A DNA stretch of 64,000 bases, taken from contig LGRX02035271.1 in NCBI GenBank assembly GCA_001247695.2, positions 45,865 to 109,864 on the forward strand, given 5' to 3'. Below are positions 50,396 through 60,222 of this stretch, piece after piece (position 1 is the first letter of the stretch; each line of letters begins with the position of its first letter). The notes under the pieces were generated by a model. That model had not been told where the DNA came from, ran no database searches, and was given only the letters and a program-made list of their open reading frames with translations. This DNA is from Cymbomonas tetramitiformis (lineage: Eukaryota > Chlorophyta > Pyramimonadophyceae > Pyramimonadales > Pyramimonadaceae). The position numbers and the translations under genes are program-made.

Positions 50396-51457
50396 ATGTC
50401 GGTCGATCGTGCGTCGCTCGTGCCGTACGGAGGAGAGGATGCGCGGCCAGAGGCGAAAATCGAGAGGAACGCATCTTCCACCTTTTCGACCGCGAATTCG
50501 GCGCATCGTGTTGCGCATTTTTCTCGCAGGTTTACGTACGACGGTTCGGTGTTGCGACACAAGATCAGCGACAACGATTATCTCGACTTTTCCGATTGGA
50601 CATACGCGATGAACGATGAAACTCTGTCGCGTACGGTTGATATCAATCCTAGCATAAAGTATCTGAATCTCGATCGATGCGATAACATCACGGACGACGG
50701 ACTGCTTCATCTGTCGAAACTGTCTAATCTCAATTATTTAAATCTCAATCGGTGCATTCGAATTGTGAACGTCACGGATAGAGTGTTTCGCTTGGAACGT
50801 TTGACGCATCTGGATTTGAGCGACATACCAGCCCTTACATCGTCCGTCTCGAAGGACCTGCGCCTTTTGCAGAACTTGCGGGAGCTGAGAATCAGACACA
50901 ATAACCTGATAGAAGATGATACCTTGGAAACGATATCGAAGCTTCCGAACCTCTCTCGTCTCGACGTGCGTGACTGTACGCGGATCACCGATATCGGCAT
51001 GAAGCATTTGAGCACTATGTCAAACTTGACTCACTTGGACATAGCGTCGTGCACCAAGATCGGTGTGCAATCGTTATTGCACTTCAAAGATGGGCTGCGG
51101 GTTTTGGTGGTGGGTTTCAGCACGATGGGCGAATCGCTTTTCCCCTGCGTGTGCCACATTGAGACGCTGCAGGTTATTGGCGGGATGGGTGACCCTTTCG
51201 AGGTGAGCAGCGACGGGGAGGACGAAGCGATCGCGGAGGCGCCGGTGACGCGAGAGTTCGAAGCGTACCTGAGGCTGAAAGCTCGAGGCGTTATGATCCG
51301 AGAATGGTACAGAGAATTCTTCAGCGCGCTCTCACCGGACAAACGAGCGCAGGAGATTCAGCTGATGCGGGAGACGCTCGGCGTATGGACGGATGAACGG
51401 GACGCCCTGTACGTGAGCAACCAACAGCTCTGGGCGATGCGTAAAGGCCAAGCATAG
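50396..51457 (+). CDS. Leucine-rich repeat protein (AMN1/FBXL-like repeats), 353 residues
   Basis: From the ATG at 50396. Residues ~85-240 hold six or seven LRRs of the cysteine-containing type, for example IKYLNLDRCDNITDDGLLHL, LNYLNLNRC, LTHLDLSDI, LSRLDVRDCTRITDIGMKHL and LTHLDIASC, as in FBXL/AMN1 proteins that present substrates to SCF ubiquitin ligases. No F-box is obvious in the N-terminal 80 residues. The C-terminal ~110 residues (acidic SSDGEDEAIAEAP, then helical) are unique. Such repeats in a viral setting are usually host-derived interaction modules. The gene is intact. Confidence 0.78.
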   Translation: MSVDRASLVPYGGEDARPEAKIERNASSTFSTANSAHRVAHFSRRFTYDGSVLRHKISDNDYLDFSDWTYAMNDETLSRTVDINPSIKYLNLDRCDNITDDGLLHLSKLSNLNYLNLNRCIRIVNVTDRVFRLERLTHLDLSDIPALTSSVSKDLRLLQNLRELRIRHNNLIEDDTLETISKLPNLSRLDVRDCTRITDIGMKHLSTMSNLTHLDIASCTKIGVQSLLHFKDGLRVLVVGFSTMGESLFPCVCHIETLQVIGGMGDPFEVSSDGEDEAIAEAPVTREFEAYLRLKARGVMIREWYREFFSALSPDKRAQEIQLMRETLGVWTDERDALYVSNQQLWAMRKGQA

Positions 51458-51954
51458 ATCTCTTCGGTATAGACGCGACGGCGGCACAGAATTAGATTGA
51501 TCTTTCCAACACCGGAGCGACTTCGCTCTGCGCAGAACATCGATGTAAAGCTTGAATCTGTCGTTCGAACTCGTGATTGTGCGGTGTCGATGCACGCTTT
51601 TCGCAACTTTGTCTGCAGGCTCGTTTGAGTGGTGACGACGTTTCTTGTTTTTACCGTCAAACATATTCGCGATCATGCCGATGATCTCCCTTCGCGATTA
51701 TTGCGGTGTCACTTTGGCTACGCGTGACGGCGCCTTACGAGAGGAAGCGTGCAGCATATGTTTGGAATTCGGACGTCGAATTTGGATGGATCGATCGAAA
51801 AAATACGCATTGTGTAATAATGATACTTATTATACATTATATATATTATACGTCATATAATTGTGTAGCGACTTGTGTAGTCAAAATAATCTTATATTGT
51901 GTAGCATTGATTTTTTATACGATATTCTTTGTACGATATCAAAATATCGTCGTC
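51458..51954. other. Intergenic before the RNR gene
   Basis: Contains a short stem-loop GAGCGACTTCGCTC (51515-51528) near the end of the LRR gene that could act in 3'-end formation, a 61-codon ORF (51675-51860) of doubtful reality, and an AT-rich stretch (51820-51950) that likely holds the RNR promoter. Confidence 0.45.
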
Positions 51955-53050
51955 ATGCCCAGCATATCGCAATCCGACGAGATCGAAGACGCGACGCTTT
52001 CGAACCAGAGCGTCGACGTATCGCCTTCGACGACGCCCGAGCGACGAACGATTTTGCCCATCCGAAACGAGGCGCAATTCGAATTCTACAAGCGAGCTCA
52101 GGCCAGCAGTGAGCAGTTGGACCGCCGAAGAGGTGGATTTGAGCGAAGACTTGAAACATTGGGAAGCGTTGACTCCGGATCAGCGTCAGTTTTTGAAGAC
52201 CGTGTTAGCTTTTTTCGCCTCCGCGGATAGCATCGTCGCGGAAAACCTCGCTCAGCGCTTTATGCGCGACCGAGAGACCAGCATGGAGGCTTTCTTTTTT
52301 TACGGTTTTCAGATCATGATCGAGAACGTTCATTCCGAAGTGTACAGTATTTTCATCGAATCCTTAATCAAGGATCCGCAAGAGAAGAAGGAGACCTTCG
52401 AGGCGGCGCACACGAATTCGTGCGTGAAGCGGAAAACGGAATGGGCGCAGCGGTACATCGAAAGCCAGAGCAGCTTTTCCACGAGGTTGTTGGCTTTTGC
52501 GTGCGTCGAGGGCATATTTTTCTCCGCCAGTTTTTGCGCCATCTTTTACATGAAAAAGCAGGGGCTGATGCCCGGTCTGTCGTTCAGCAACGAGCTCATC
52601 GCGCGCGACGAAGGCATGCACCGCGATTTCGCTTGCCTCTTGTTGCGCGAGCGCGCCGCCGATCCGAGCAAAGAAACGCTCACGCTGGAAACGGCTCTGG
52701 AGGTCGTTCGAGAGGCCGTCGAGATAGAGAAAGAGTTCGTTCGAGATGCGTTGAGGGTCGATCTGCTCGGCATGAACGCGGATCTGATGCAGGAGTACGT
52801 CGAGTTTTGTGCCGACCACCTTTTGTCCAACGTCGTCGCATTCGATAAGGCGAAGGGTGTTCATCGCACGGCCGGTCCGATGTACCACGCGCGTAATCCG
52901 TTCGACTGGATGGAGTCCATCTCTCTCACCGGCAAGACGAATTTTTTCGAAAAGCGCGTCAGCGAATATCAGAAAAGCAACGTCGCGCGTTCCACCGATA
53001 AAGCTTCGAACTTCGACATCTTCAAGTTCACTCAGACAGAAGATTTCTAA
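51955..53050 (+). pseudogene. Ribonucleotide reductase small subunit (class I), frameshifted near the N-terminus
   Basis: Class Ia R2 protein, which houses the di-iron/tyrosyl-radical centre for making dNTPs. Visible: WTAEEVDLSEDLKHWE, FFASADSIVAENL (metal Asp), MIENVHSEVYSIFI (Glu, His and radical Tyr), CVEGIFFSASF, ELIARDEGMHRDFA (Glu and His), and the C-terminal tail FTQTEDF that would dock to the large subunit. Only ~50 residues in, the frame from the ATG at 51955 is lost: AGCAGTG at 52105-52111 is followed by AGCAGTT, a 7-base near-tandem duplication that shifts the frame by +1. Without it about 362 residues would result, the usual length. All ligand residues are otherwise intact, so the lesion is recent or an assembly error. 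No large subunit is in the window. Confidence 0.85.
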
Positions 53051-55542
53051 TTTTCTATTTTTGACTTGAATAGAATTCTATTTATCGACTCCATCACCAG
53101 CGGATGAGTACGCAGCGCGAGCTCGCGTCCGTTAGCGGTCGATAGTGTATACTACCATAGTGCATCGTATAGAATTCCCACACCGACTGTATCGATATGA
53201 CCGCGCATTTCGATACAAACAAACGAACAGACAATTCGCGACGAAATCACCGGATGTAGATTTTCAATATGTCGATGAACTGGACGATGCGATGTATTGA
53301 ATATTGCTTATCGAACTATCCGATACAAAAGTATTTTATACTACAGTTACTATTTGACAAAAGCTGACTTGCTCGAAACTTATCTCATTCTGTTTGACCG
53401 AGCCGCGTACGGTCGTATCTGTGTTGTCATACCGACGTGCAGCATATCGCACATATCGTATTACAGCGAAGTTTTCTTATTAAAAAACATCCGTCATCTA
53501 TTCGAAAATTCGCCGAACCACTATAAAATAGTCTAAGAACTATCTCGACGTCGAATACGGTACGTGTTAACGTAGACTCGTCGTTGAGACTCGGTACGAT
53601 ATCGTAGCACGGGAGATTTCGCACAAATTAGGATGACTCGAGTACGAAATCGTTTATAATAAGCGAATATCGAGTATATATACGGGAAGCATCTCTTTTG
53701 TGTCGCGAGGTCCTTTTATTTGTCGTGTCGCAAAAAGATTCGTTTATATTAACGACGCTTCGCAGCTTTTTCAGAAATATGCTGTTTTTCATTTCGTTTC
53801 CCTTAAAGGAGCGAAACAGGTTTCCTGGAAAAAAGTGACATCAACAGGCCACACCGCAGGAGCTGTCCCTCAAAAATTATGCCGTTGGAAATTTTCCAAA
53901 AACTTTCTGCCCATGTCAGCAGTCCTACCCCGGATTGTGTCGAGCGCTCGCGCTTTACCGGCCAATCATGATACGATAGCATCTGAGGGATACCGACCTC
54001 AGCATCAGCAGTCCTACCCCGGATTGTCTCGACCGATCGCTCGTAGCCGACAACGAGAGTTTAACAATTCACAATTATACCACAAAGATATGCGGAATTT
54101 CCAATTATGAATTTGTCGCAACACTACCACTTTCATACGAGGAAAACAGAATCCGCTTGCATTATATACTGCTAAGACCGCTGAACTGAGCGCCCCGTAA
54201 GTCACTCTTCAGCGACCGTTGTGTTTGGAATAATCCCGTCTACCAAACACAACGTAACTTTGCATATGCATTCTAAAGTATGTTAGGAACCTCATATTTC
54301 TTGCGCGCGCAAGATCCGTTCAGATTCTAGGAGTCTGGACGCGGCGCGTTAGAGGGGGTGGATGATTTTGTCATTCGTCGAGTCCGCTGACTCGACTCAC
54401 GCGCAGCAGCGACGCATAATGCACAGCATGGCTTTATCACGCATATCTCATATGCATATACAACATATTTTGAGCATCTGACACTGCACTGACAGCTCTG
54501 GCGGAAACGCGGATGTCATTTGCGTCCACGTTTCCGCTAGGATTTCTTCCCTCATTCGCGCGCTCGCTTGCAAGCGAGCATGCGCATCGCGTGAGGGAAT
54601 TGTTTGCAAAAATAGCACCTGGTGTGTGTTATCTTTCCGAAATAAATTGGACAGACTCGTCAGTCAACCATACATCTCACTGTAGGCTGGCGCGTTCATC
54701 CGGGTATAGCGAACGGAATTTTGAGTTTCTAAAACCCCCAATAGTTGCGATTGCGGGTATCATTCTACGTGATGCGCGTATCGATAAACTTAGTAGGAAT
54801 ATGTGATAATATTCAATAGGAAATTCTTGCTTAGATTAATACATGATCTTAAGAAGTAATCTTGTTTTGGCTCGACAGGGGCACACTGCGGGGGAAACGT
54901 TCCGTGTTATTCTTAAAATTGCATATTTAACAAATGACATTTGAACACTCACCACTGCAAAAACGGACAGATTTTGCAAAAACGGTCACGATTCTGCAAA
55001 AGCCGACACTGGAAAACTCTCGAGCGTGTTTGACCTCATCATTATGCCATGACACCATTCGGGTGTCATCGTCATCGTCATCGATTATGGGGTGGGGATG
55101 GGGTCCGATTCTCTTTCTGTGTGGCGATTTTATTGAAAGGAATTTTCGCGAATTAATTCCTCCGTTCAACACGACACCCTGAATGCAATTAAAATAATCG
55201 TTTGTCCGATTTGTTTTTCATAATTTGTTATCCTTGCTATTCCTGTCCATACAAATTTGGTCATCTGAAAATTTTCTGTGAATTTTGTGGATTTCTGCGA
55301 ATTTTCACGACAGAAATGAGCGTTGCGCTCATGTTTGTCGCAGGTGCGACAGAAATGAGCGCAACGCTCATTTATGTCGCACGGTATAATTGCAGTTTTG
55401 TCGCACGGTGCGACAAATAAAATAACCTTGCGACAAAAATGAAGTGCTACGACGATTTTACCGAACCGCACGCATTCGGCGGTGCGGACCAATGCTCGGA
55501 ACTCTCGCGTAGCTCCGCGATATACGTGTCTCGATAGCACGT
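53051..55542. other. 2.5-kb gene-poor region with hairpins and short repeats
   Basis: No convincing gene. A TATA box (GTATATATAC, 53674-53683) has no clear ORF behind it. CAGCAGTCCTACCCCGGATT occurs at about 53917 and 54006. A perfect 12-bp stem (CGTTGTGTTTGG / CCAAACACAACG, 54217-54254) and two more inverted repeats (about 54500-54540 with arms GCGGAAACGCGGA / TCCACGTTTCCGC; about 54551-54597) cluster within 400 bp. AGAAATGAGCG-TTGCGCTCAT repeats at about 55315-55375. A 97-codon ORF (54513-54806) overlaps the hairpins and is not supported. This looks like inserted or non-viral sequence. Confidence 0.5.
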
Positions 55543-55761
55543 ATGGATTCGTCGGAAATTTTACAAGCCGTGGAGGTCGCAAAAGAAAAAATACGCGTCG
55601 AGTCCGTCGTGCATTGCACGTTCGGGCTTATTTTGCACGCGATAGCGATATGCCTATCCGGATATCTCGTAAAACGCTCCGTCGATTACGAAGACGACTT
55701 CATAAGCTGTCCCGACGTTTGGTTGCGCAAACAAGGGCGTATCTATCGAAGCGCGTTCTGA
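55543..55761 (+). CDS. Small single-TM protein, 72 residues
   Basis: From the ATG at 55543. A helical acidic/basic N-terminus (ILQAVEVAKEKIRVES) is followed by one hydrophobic segment (VVHCTFGLILHAIAICLSGYLV, residues ~22-43) and a short hydrophilic tail with one Cys. This resembles the other small membrane proteins of the window (26839, 56199) in size and layout. No family recognised. Coding-like codon use and isolation between non-coding stretches support it only moderately. Confidence 0.5.
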   Translation: MDSSEILQAVEVAKEKIRVESVVHCTFGLILHAIAICLSGYLVKRSVDYEDDFISCPDVWLRKQGRIYRSAF

Positions 55762-56198
55762 CACATCGAATTGGAGGGCCAGAATGGTGTCGTTCGGCGT
55801 GATCGCGACTTCGCGATGACGCGGCATGACGGTATTTGTCGGTGTATGTCGCGTGATATCATTCACTGGCAAGCATTAATGGTATTCGATCGACATATCG
55901 TTGAACGTCAATCATCGACGCGGCCTTGCTGGCCTACGCAGTCGCCGTCGCTATAAATATCGCGATCGATGCGACCAAACAACGTTGCGGAATTCACGGC
56001 CAGTCATACAATGACATACAGCCATTCAATCATATCCGTATCGCGCGCGAATTGTGTCACGCGCGCGCGAACAAATTTAAAAATCTAAAAATTTAGAGAC
56101 GAAATATACTCGCCTTTTTTTACGCATGATGTGACATAAATAGTTTCTCAATACCTTAAAATGCATCTTTTTCAACGTCGCGTGATCGTCGAACAAAT
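55762..56198. other. Intergenic with one satellite-type hairpin
   Basis: TCGCGCGCGA-ATTGTGTCAC-GCGCGCGCGA at about 56041-56070 is a single hairpin of the satellite family, followed by AAATTTAGAGACGAA...CTCGCC-like flank. No gene. Confidence 0.6.
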
Positions 56199-56522
56199 CT
56201 ATGCACGAAGAATTCGACAGGATCGAGGAGCCGATAAGGTCGATTTCGACGTCAAAGGAGTCAATTCTACCGTGTTTTGCGTTTTGACAACCCTTCGTGC
56301 GCAGCTTCTATTTGGATCAGTGAGCCAGCTCAATCGGAAACAGGCGAACAGCGTCGACAGGGAGCTGTGAAGAGCGTTCGACTTGTGCATCTGATATCCG
56401 ATGTACAAAGAGGTGGGAAAGTATGTCACAAAAAGTATCGGCACGTACACGCACATCGCTGCGCTAAGAGCTTCTCGAGCGGTGCACGTGCAGCAGTATA
56501 CGGTAGGTTTCTCCGACGACAT
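56199..56522 (-). CDS. Small membrane protein, 107 residues
   Basis: From the ATG at 56522 (the frame is open to 56555). The N-terminal Cys-rich segment YCCTCTAREALSAA precedes a TM segment (VYVPILFVTYFPTSLYIGY, residues ~25-43). The rest is Ser/Thr/Arg-rich. A protein that could be inserted in host or virion membranes; no family recognised. Opposite-strand ORFs across the same stretch are weaker. Confidence 0.5.
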   Translation of the reverse strand: MSSEKPTVYCCTCTAREALSAAMCVYVPILFVTYFPTSLYIGYQMHKSNALHSSLSTLFACFRLSWLTDPNRSCARRVVKTQNTVELTPLTSKSTLSAPRSCRILRA

Positions 56523-56815
56523 TACGACGCGAGGACGACGAACACGCGTGCTCAAAGCGACTTCACCGCACCGCTAAGCTTCGTCCTCTCGCAAAAACAT
56601 TCGTAACATATTGCGTCGCGAATATTTATACGAAGTTGTTGGCGAATCTATATTTATCTGTAGTAGTTGTATTATTCATTCAAGGCCGGCTGAGAGCAAC
56701 GCGTGAACGACGACCGTCGGATTAAGATATCTAGATTTCTCGTTTATATCTATATATTATATAGATATTATATATAGAAATGTTGTCATGGTGTTATACA
56801 TAAAAACATATCAAT

Positions 56816-57760
56816 CTACCGCATTCCATGTTTCAGCCGGTCGAGTTTCGAACGCGTTACGCGCAAACGATCAAGAATTCGAATATTGCGGCGGTACGAG
56901 ATGAGTTCCGCCGTAGTATCAGCGAGATAATCTATCCTGGTTTCCATATTTGAGAGCTGGATGTTCGTAGCAGTTTTTAATTTGTGGATTTGATCATCGT
57001 ATGCCAAGTCCAAGGCGGACGTCCATGCTTTTAACTCACGTAGATCCGACTCGACATTTTGTATATTTTCCCAAATCAGGTCGGTATTTTTGTCGACGAT
57101 CTCGTTTAGTTGGTTCCCCACAAAGTCGTGCACACGCTCCAAAGTATTCTGCATTTGTGTCAGTTCCTTTCGGTACTCGTCAAATTGTTGGTAAATATGC
57201 TTGACGTTTATGTCCATCATAGCGTACGTGACGACGTTTTCGCTATCGTCGGAAATAGATGTTGTCGGTGATCGAATCGATTGAAAGCTCTCGCTGAGAC
57301 AGTTTTGATAAGTTTCGATGATCTTATCCTGTCTGTCGTCAACAAATGCGCGATCACAAATCGCACCGAGATTGATTTTAGAATCTAAGATGTTTTGAAC
57401 GCTCAACTTGTTATCGCGCATGCCGTCTATTACTGGGCAAGTCCACGAATCGTCCGATGTCTGTACTAAAAAAGACCACACGAACGCCTCGATGGCAGTG
57501 AAAGGAACATGGCGGATTCGTTTAACAAGAAAAAACAAATCTTTTAGCTTTGACAAATTCGTATCGTCTATTCCGACCGCGGATTCGTACGTACTTCTCA
57601 CGCGCGTCGCGTATTCCTCGAAGCTTACTGCATGGTCGTTTGTGCACGCCGTAGTGAACCAAACCGACACTCCGGTCGGCGCTTTGGATTGGATGACCCA
57701 TTCAAATTCGATAAAGTTTTCGTTGCCCGCTTCGATGAGATTCATCTCGTTGTCAGACAT
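56816..57760 (-). CDS. Hypothetical coiled-coil protein, about 314 residues
   Basis: From the ATG at 57760 (an in-frame ATG also occurs at 57784). Residues ~1-130 look globular (FIEFEWVIQSKAPTGVSVWF, IRHVPFTAIEAFVWSFLVQ). From ~190 to the end the sequence is heptad-like (FDEYRKELTQMQNTLERVHD, LIWENIQNVESDLRELKAW), a probable coiled coil, with a basic C-terminus. No signal or TM. Lower GC than most neighbours. It is adjacent to 58005-58745 on the same strand, which has a similar layout (globular part, then coiled coil), so the two may be distant paralogues. Confidence 0.65.
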   Translation of the reverse strand: MSDNEMNLIEAGNENFIEFEWVIQSKAPTGVSVWFTTACTNDHAVSFEEYATRVRSTYESAVGIDDTNLSKLKDLFFLVKRIRHVPFTAIEAFVWSFLVQTSDDSWTCPVIDGMRDNKLSVQNILDSKINLGAICDRAFVDDRQDKIIETYQNCLSESFQSIRSPTTSISDDSENVVTYAMMDINVKHIYQQFDEYRKELTQMQNTLERVHDFVGNQLNEIVDKNTDLIWENIQNVESDLRELKAWTSALDLAYDDQIHKLKTATNIQLSNMETRIDYLADTTAELISYRRNIRILDRLRVTRSKLDRLKHGMR

Positions 57761-58004
57761 TTCTGATATCGAAGTAATTACCATACAACCCCGACACTGT
57801 TATTAATAAGATAGTCTCCAAAAAATCTACTTAGGTATGTTTGCTGCGAACGAGCATCACCAGGGTTTTAGCGCTACGCGAAGGCCTCGCGACTTGCTCA
57901 ACGCTCGGGTACGTCCTTCGGGCGCTGGACCTTTCGGAAGCGGCGGTCAGCCTTGAACTCATGCTAATATAGTCGTTTAATTTTGTATGTCGTATGCACG
58001 GATC
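57761..58004. other. Short intergenic spacer
   Basis: Contains a GC-rich stretch TACGCGAAGGCCTCGCGACTTGC near 57876-57900. No gene. Confidence 0.3.
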
Positions 58005-58745
58005 TTAAGACGTTTCGGGATTTTGTTCGAATTTTACCAAAATTTCGTTTAATTTGATCTTAGCGAGTTCCAGTCGTTCTGAAATTCTTGGTGACAACGC
58101 ATTTTTGGGAGCGATGGACGGTTTATCGACAAGCTCTCTGTATTTACCATCAATATATGCCAACAACGATATATTCACCCGGTCAATCTTATCGTCTTGC
58201 GATTTAACATTAGTCGATATGGACTGTAGAGCACTGACAATACTCTCTATTTGCTCAGTCACGATACTTTCAAACGTCGATTCGTCATCATTAGATGGTG
58301 AAGGATCCTGGTCGGTGTCGGCTTCCGAATAAGCTCTGCCTAATACATTACCTAAATCTTCTTTTTTAAAATTATTAAAATCTTCATAAGTTGTCCATAC
58401 ATCCGAATTGAAAATAACTTGCAACTTGTCAGCAGTCATCGATGGGGGTAGTATTTCAAGCTCGAGCAAAGCCTCTCCCAAATATACGTATTGTGATGCA
58501 CTTCGAGTTCGCGGGCTGTTTATAGCGTTGACTTCCATACACTTCGATTTTAGAATTGTTTTAACGACATGGTCGTATCCGCTTTCTTCGATGTGGTTTG
58601 ATGCAAGTTTAGCCGAAACGCTTGTGTCGACCTCTGACGTATCTTGCACTTTCAATTTAACATTGCGTTCGGATGAATTATCACTTCTAATTGGAAGTGC
58701 TCGGAATTGAGTCGGAAATTCGGTCGCGACGACGCACGCCGACAT
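58005..58745 (-). CDS. Hypothetical protein, 246 residues, acidic with coiled-coil-like end
   Basis: The frame is open up to 59252, but I start at the ATG 58745 because the upstream part overlaps the opposite-strand gene 58947-59465 and contains AT-run peptide typical of a TATA region. The first ~100 residues include ATEFPTQFRALPIRSDNSS and a VVKTILKSKC helix. An acidic segment (YSEADTDQDPSPSNDDEST) precedes a C-terminal helical region (VTEQIESIVSALQSISTNVK, LELAKIKLNEILVKFEQ). It likely shares the bidirectional TATA region 58825-58840 with the divergent gene. Family not recognised. Confidence 0.6.
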   Translation of the reverse strand: MSACVVATEFPTQFRALPIRSDNSSERNVKLKVQDTSEVDTSVSAKLASNHIEESGYDHVVKTILKSKCMEVNAINSPRTRSASQYVYLGEALLELEILPPSMTADKLQVIFNSDVWTTYEDFNNFKKEDLGNVLGRAYSEADTDQDPSPSNDDESTFESIVTEQIESIVSALQSISTNVKSQDDKIDRVNISLLAYIDGKYRELVDKPSIAPKNALSPRISERLELAKIKLNEILVKFEQNPETS

Positions 58746-58824
58746 CCTCACGTGCGGATCCTGCGCTTGACTCTCGTCGAAGTGTGCGGAGATTGCGATG
58801 ACGCTTCGTGACGACACCTCGATC

Positions 58825-58840
58825 GATATATATATATACA
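58825..58840. promoter_or_regulatory. TATA run between divergent genes
   Basis: GATATATATATATACA lies 80 bp from the minus-strand ATG (58745) and 107 bp from the plus-strand ATG (58947). Confidence 0.45.
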
Positions 58841-58946
58841 CGTATATCGATATTACCGGTTTTTTTGCGTCGCTAGCGTTTTGTCTCATAATTCGAGCTC
58901 TCATTCTTTTAAGCTTTAAAGATTTTTCCAAATTTCGCGTGGAAAA

Positions 58947-59465
58947 ATGGCCGTTTTTGATCGAGTCCGTTATATGGAAGCGTTCAACCGAGTTCGAAAT
59001 ATCGCGAGCTGTGTATTCGATAAGCCGATCGCGTCGATCATGCTCGAATCTTACAATATCTTCACGTACTACGCCAAAGTTTGCAATACGTCGCATACGC
59101 CCGAATGGACGCCCGAAGCGGTGATTGTGATGAGACTGCTGCATCGTGAGCTCGGTGAGGAAGCGTTTCTCGCATGGAAACAGGGTTTCGAACAACTCTC
59201 GCGAAGCGATAAAAGTCGATTGGTCGAAAGCTGCATGTTGTTCATCCGACAACCGCAGAACGGCGTGTCCGACCTATATCACGCCATCATGAGAGACTAT
59301 CGTCTGAGCGGCACATACGAGTATCGATGGGCGGATGCGACGGTGTCGTATCACACGCGGGAGAGCGACGACGCTGCTGTCGACGCTTCGGTTATGCTTT
59401 TTATAGAGGAGCACGGCGAGCAACATTTTTGCAACGCGGTAAAGGACGTATTATGGGAATGGTGA
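58947..59465 (+). CDS. Hypothetical protein, 172 residues
   Basis: From the ATG at 58947 (AAAATGG context). A well-formed soluble, helical protein: RNIASCVFDKPIASIMLESY, WTPEAVIVMRLLHRELGEEA, FLAWKQGFEQLSRSDKSRL, ending in a Glu/Asp/Val-rich helix (VMLFIEEHGEQHFCNAVKDV). No signal or TM, no metal cluster. I do not recognise the family. Amino-acid composition is more natural than in the overlapping opposite-strand frame, which is why that frame is shortened. Confidence 0.6.
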   Translation: MAVFDRVRYMEAFNRVRNIASCVFDKPIASIMLESYNIFTYYAKVCNTSHTPEWTPEAVIVMRLLHRELGEEAFLAWKQGFEQLSRSDKSRLVESCMLFIRQPQNGVSDLYHAIMRDYRLSGTYEYRWADATVSYHTRESDDAAVDASVMLFIEEHGEQHFCNAVKDVLWEW

Positions 59466-59637
59466 TGCACACGCTATGCGGATTCGAGTCGTTCGGTTTG
59501 TTCGTGTCGTCGACCTTTACGGAGCATTCTCTTCGCATCGACCACAACCCCAACGTATAAAATATGCTTGTAAATTGCACATATTAATAATTGTTGTGAA
59601 TCGCACGTGTGCGCGTCGGCGCGTCAGCGAGAGTCAG

Positions 59638-60222
59638 CTATCGGACGCCGATGTATATCACAAGCGCGATGGTTGAGGCCAAGAAAGCCGTGACGCATCC
59701 GACGAGCGCGCACGTCAGCGCGAAGCGGTCGCGGCGAAGCTCCCAGCGCAGCGCGTCGATGTCGATGGGCGATATCTGGATGTTTTCGAGTATACGCGAC
59801 GCCGGCGATTCATCGTCGCGATCGATATCAAAGGTCCGGACTTGGGAATCGTCGCTCGAAACTTCGTCGTCCGAATCGGCGATCACGAGGTTCGCGCGCA
59901 CGAGCTCTTGTATGATGTTTTGTACCAAGCGATTGGGCGTGACGATGATTCCCCTTCTCAAATTTTGCTGGTCCGCGCGGTTTATGTCGTATCCTACGCA
60001 TGGGTACGATACGTTTGTCATGGGGCACACGTGCGGACGCTGTGCCAAACACTGCAAGAACGCCGCGCGTTCGTACGTGAAGCCGTAGGAGTCGATCACA
60101 GGATCTATCATGCATTTCATCGTGATCGGACATGTGACGAGTTTTTGTAATGCCCTCTCGAGCGTGGTCCGGTTTCTGTCGAAGGCCGCGTCGGACTTCT
60201 CTCGGTGATCCGACGTCGGCAT
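59638..60222 (-). CDS. U-box protein with C-terminal membrane anchor, 194 residues
   Basis: From the ATG at 60222. Residues ~28-95 match a U-box (LVTCPITMKCMIDPVIDSYG, then YERAAFLQCLAQ, CPMTNVSY), the RING-like E2-binding fold stabilised without zinc. A linker with acidic SDDEVSSDDSQ follows, and a C-terminal TM segment (CALVGCVTAFLASTIALVIYI, residues ~168-190) makes it tail-anchored with the U-box in the cytosol. It would act as an E3 ubiquitin ligase at a cell membrane. Intact. Plus-strand ORFs overlapping it are shadows. Confidence 0.8.
   Translation of the reverse strand: MPTSDHREKSDAAFDRNRTTLERALQKLVTCPITMKCMIDPVIDSYGFTYERAAFLQCLAQRPHVCPMTNVSYPCVGYDINRADQQNLRRGIIVTPNRLVQNIIQELVRANLVIADSDDEVSSDDSQVRTFDIDRDDESPASRILENIQISPIDIDALRWELRRDRFALTCALVGCVTAFLASTIALVIYIGVR

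Noticed and set aside
58746..59252. Upstream extension of the minus-strand ORF 58005-58745
   Set aside because: It overlaps the more natural plus-strand gene 58947-59465 and crosses the TATA run, giving an IYVYIYISIE-type artefact peptide.
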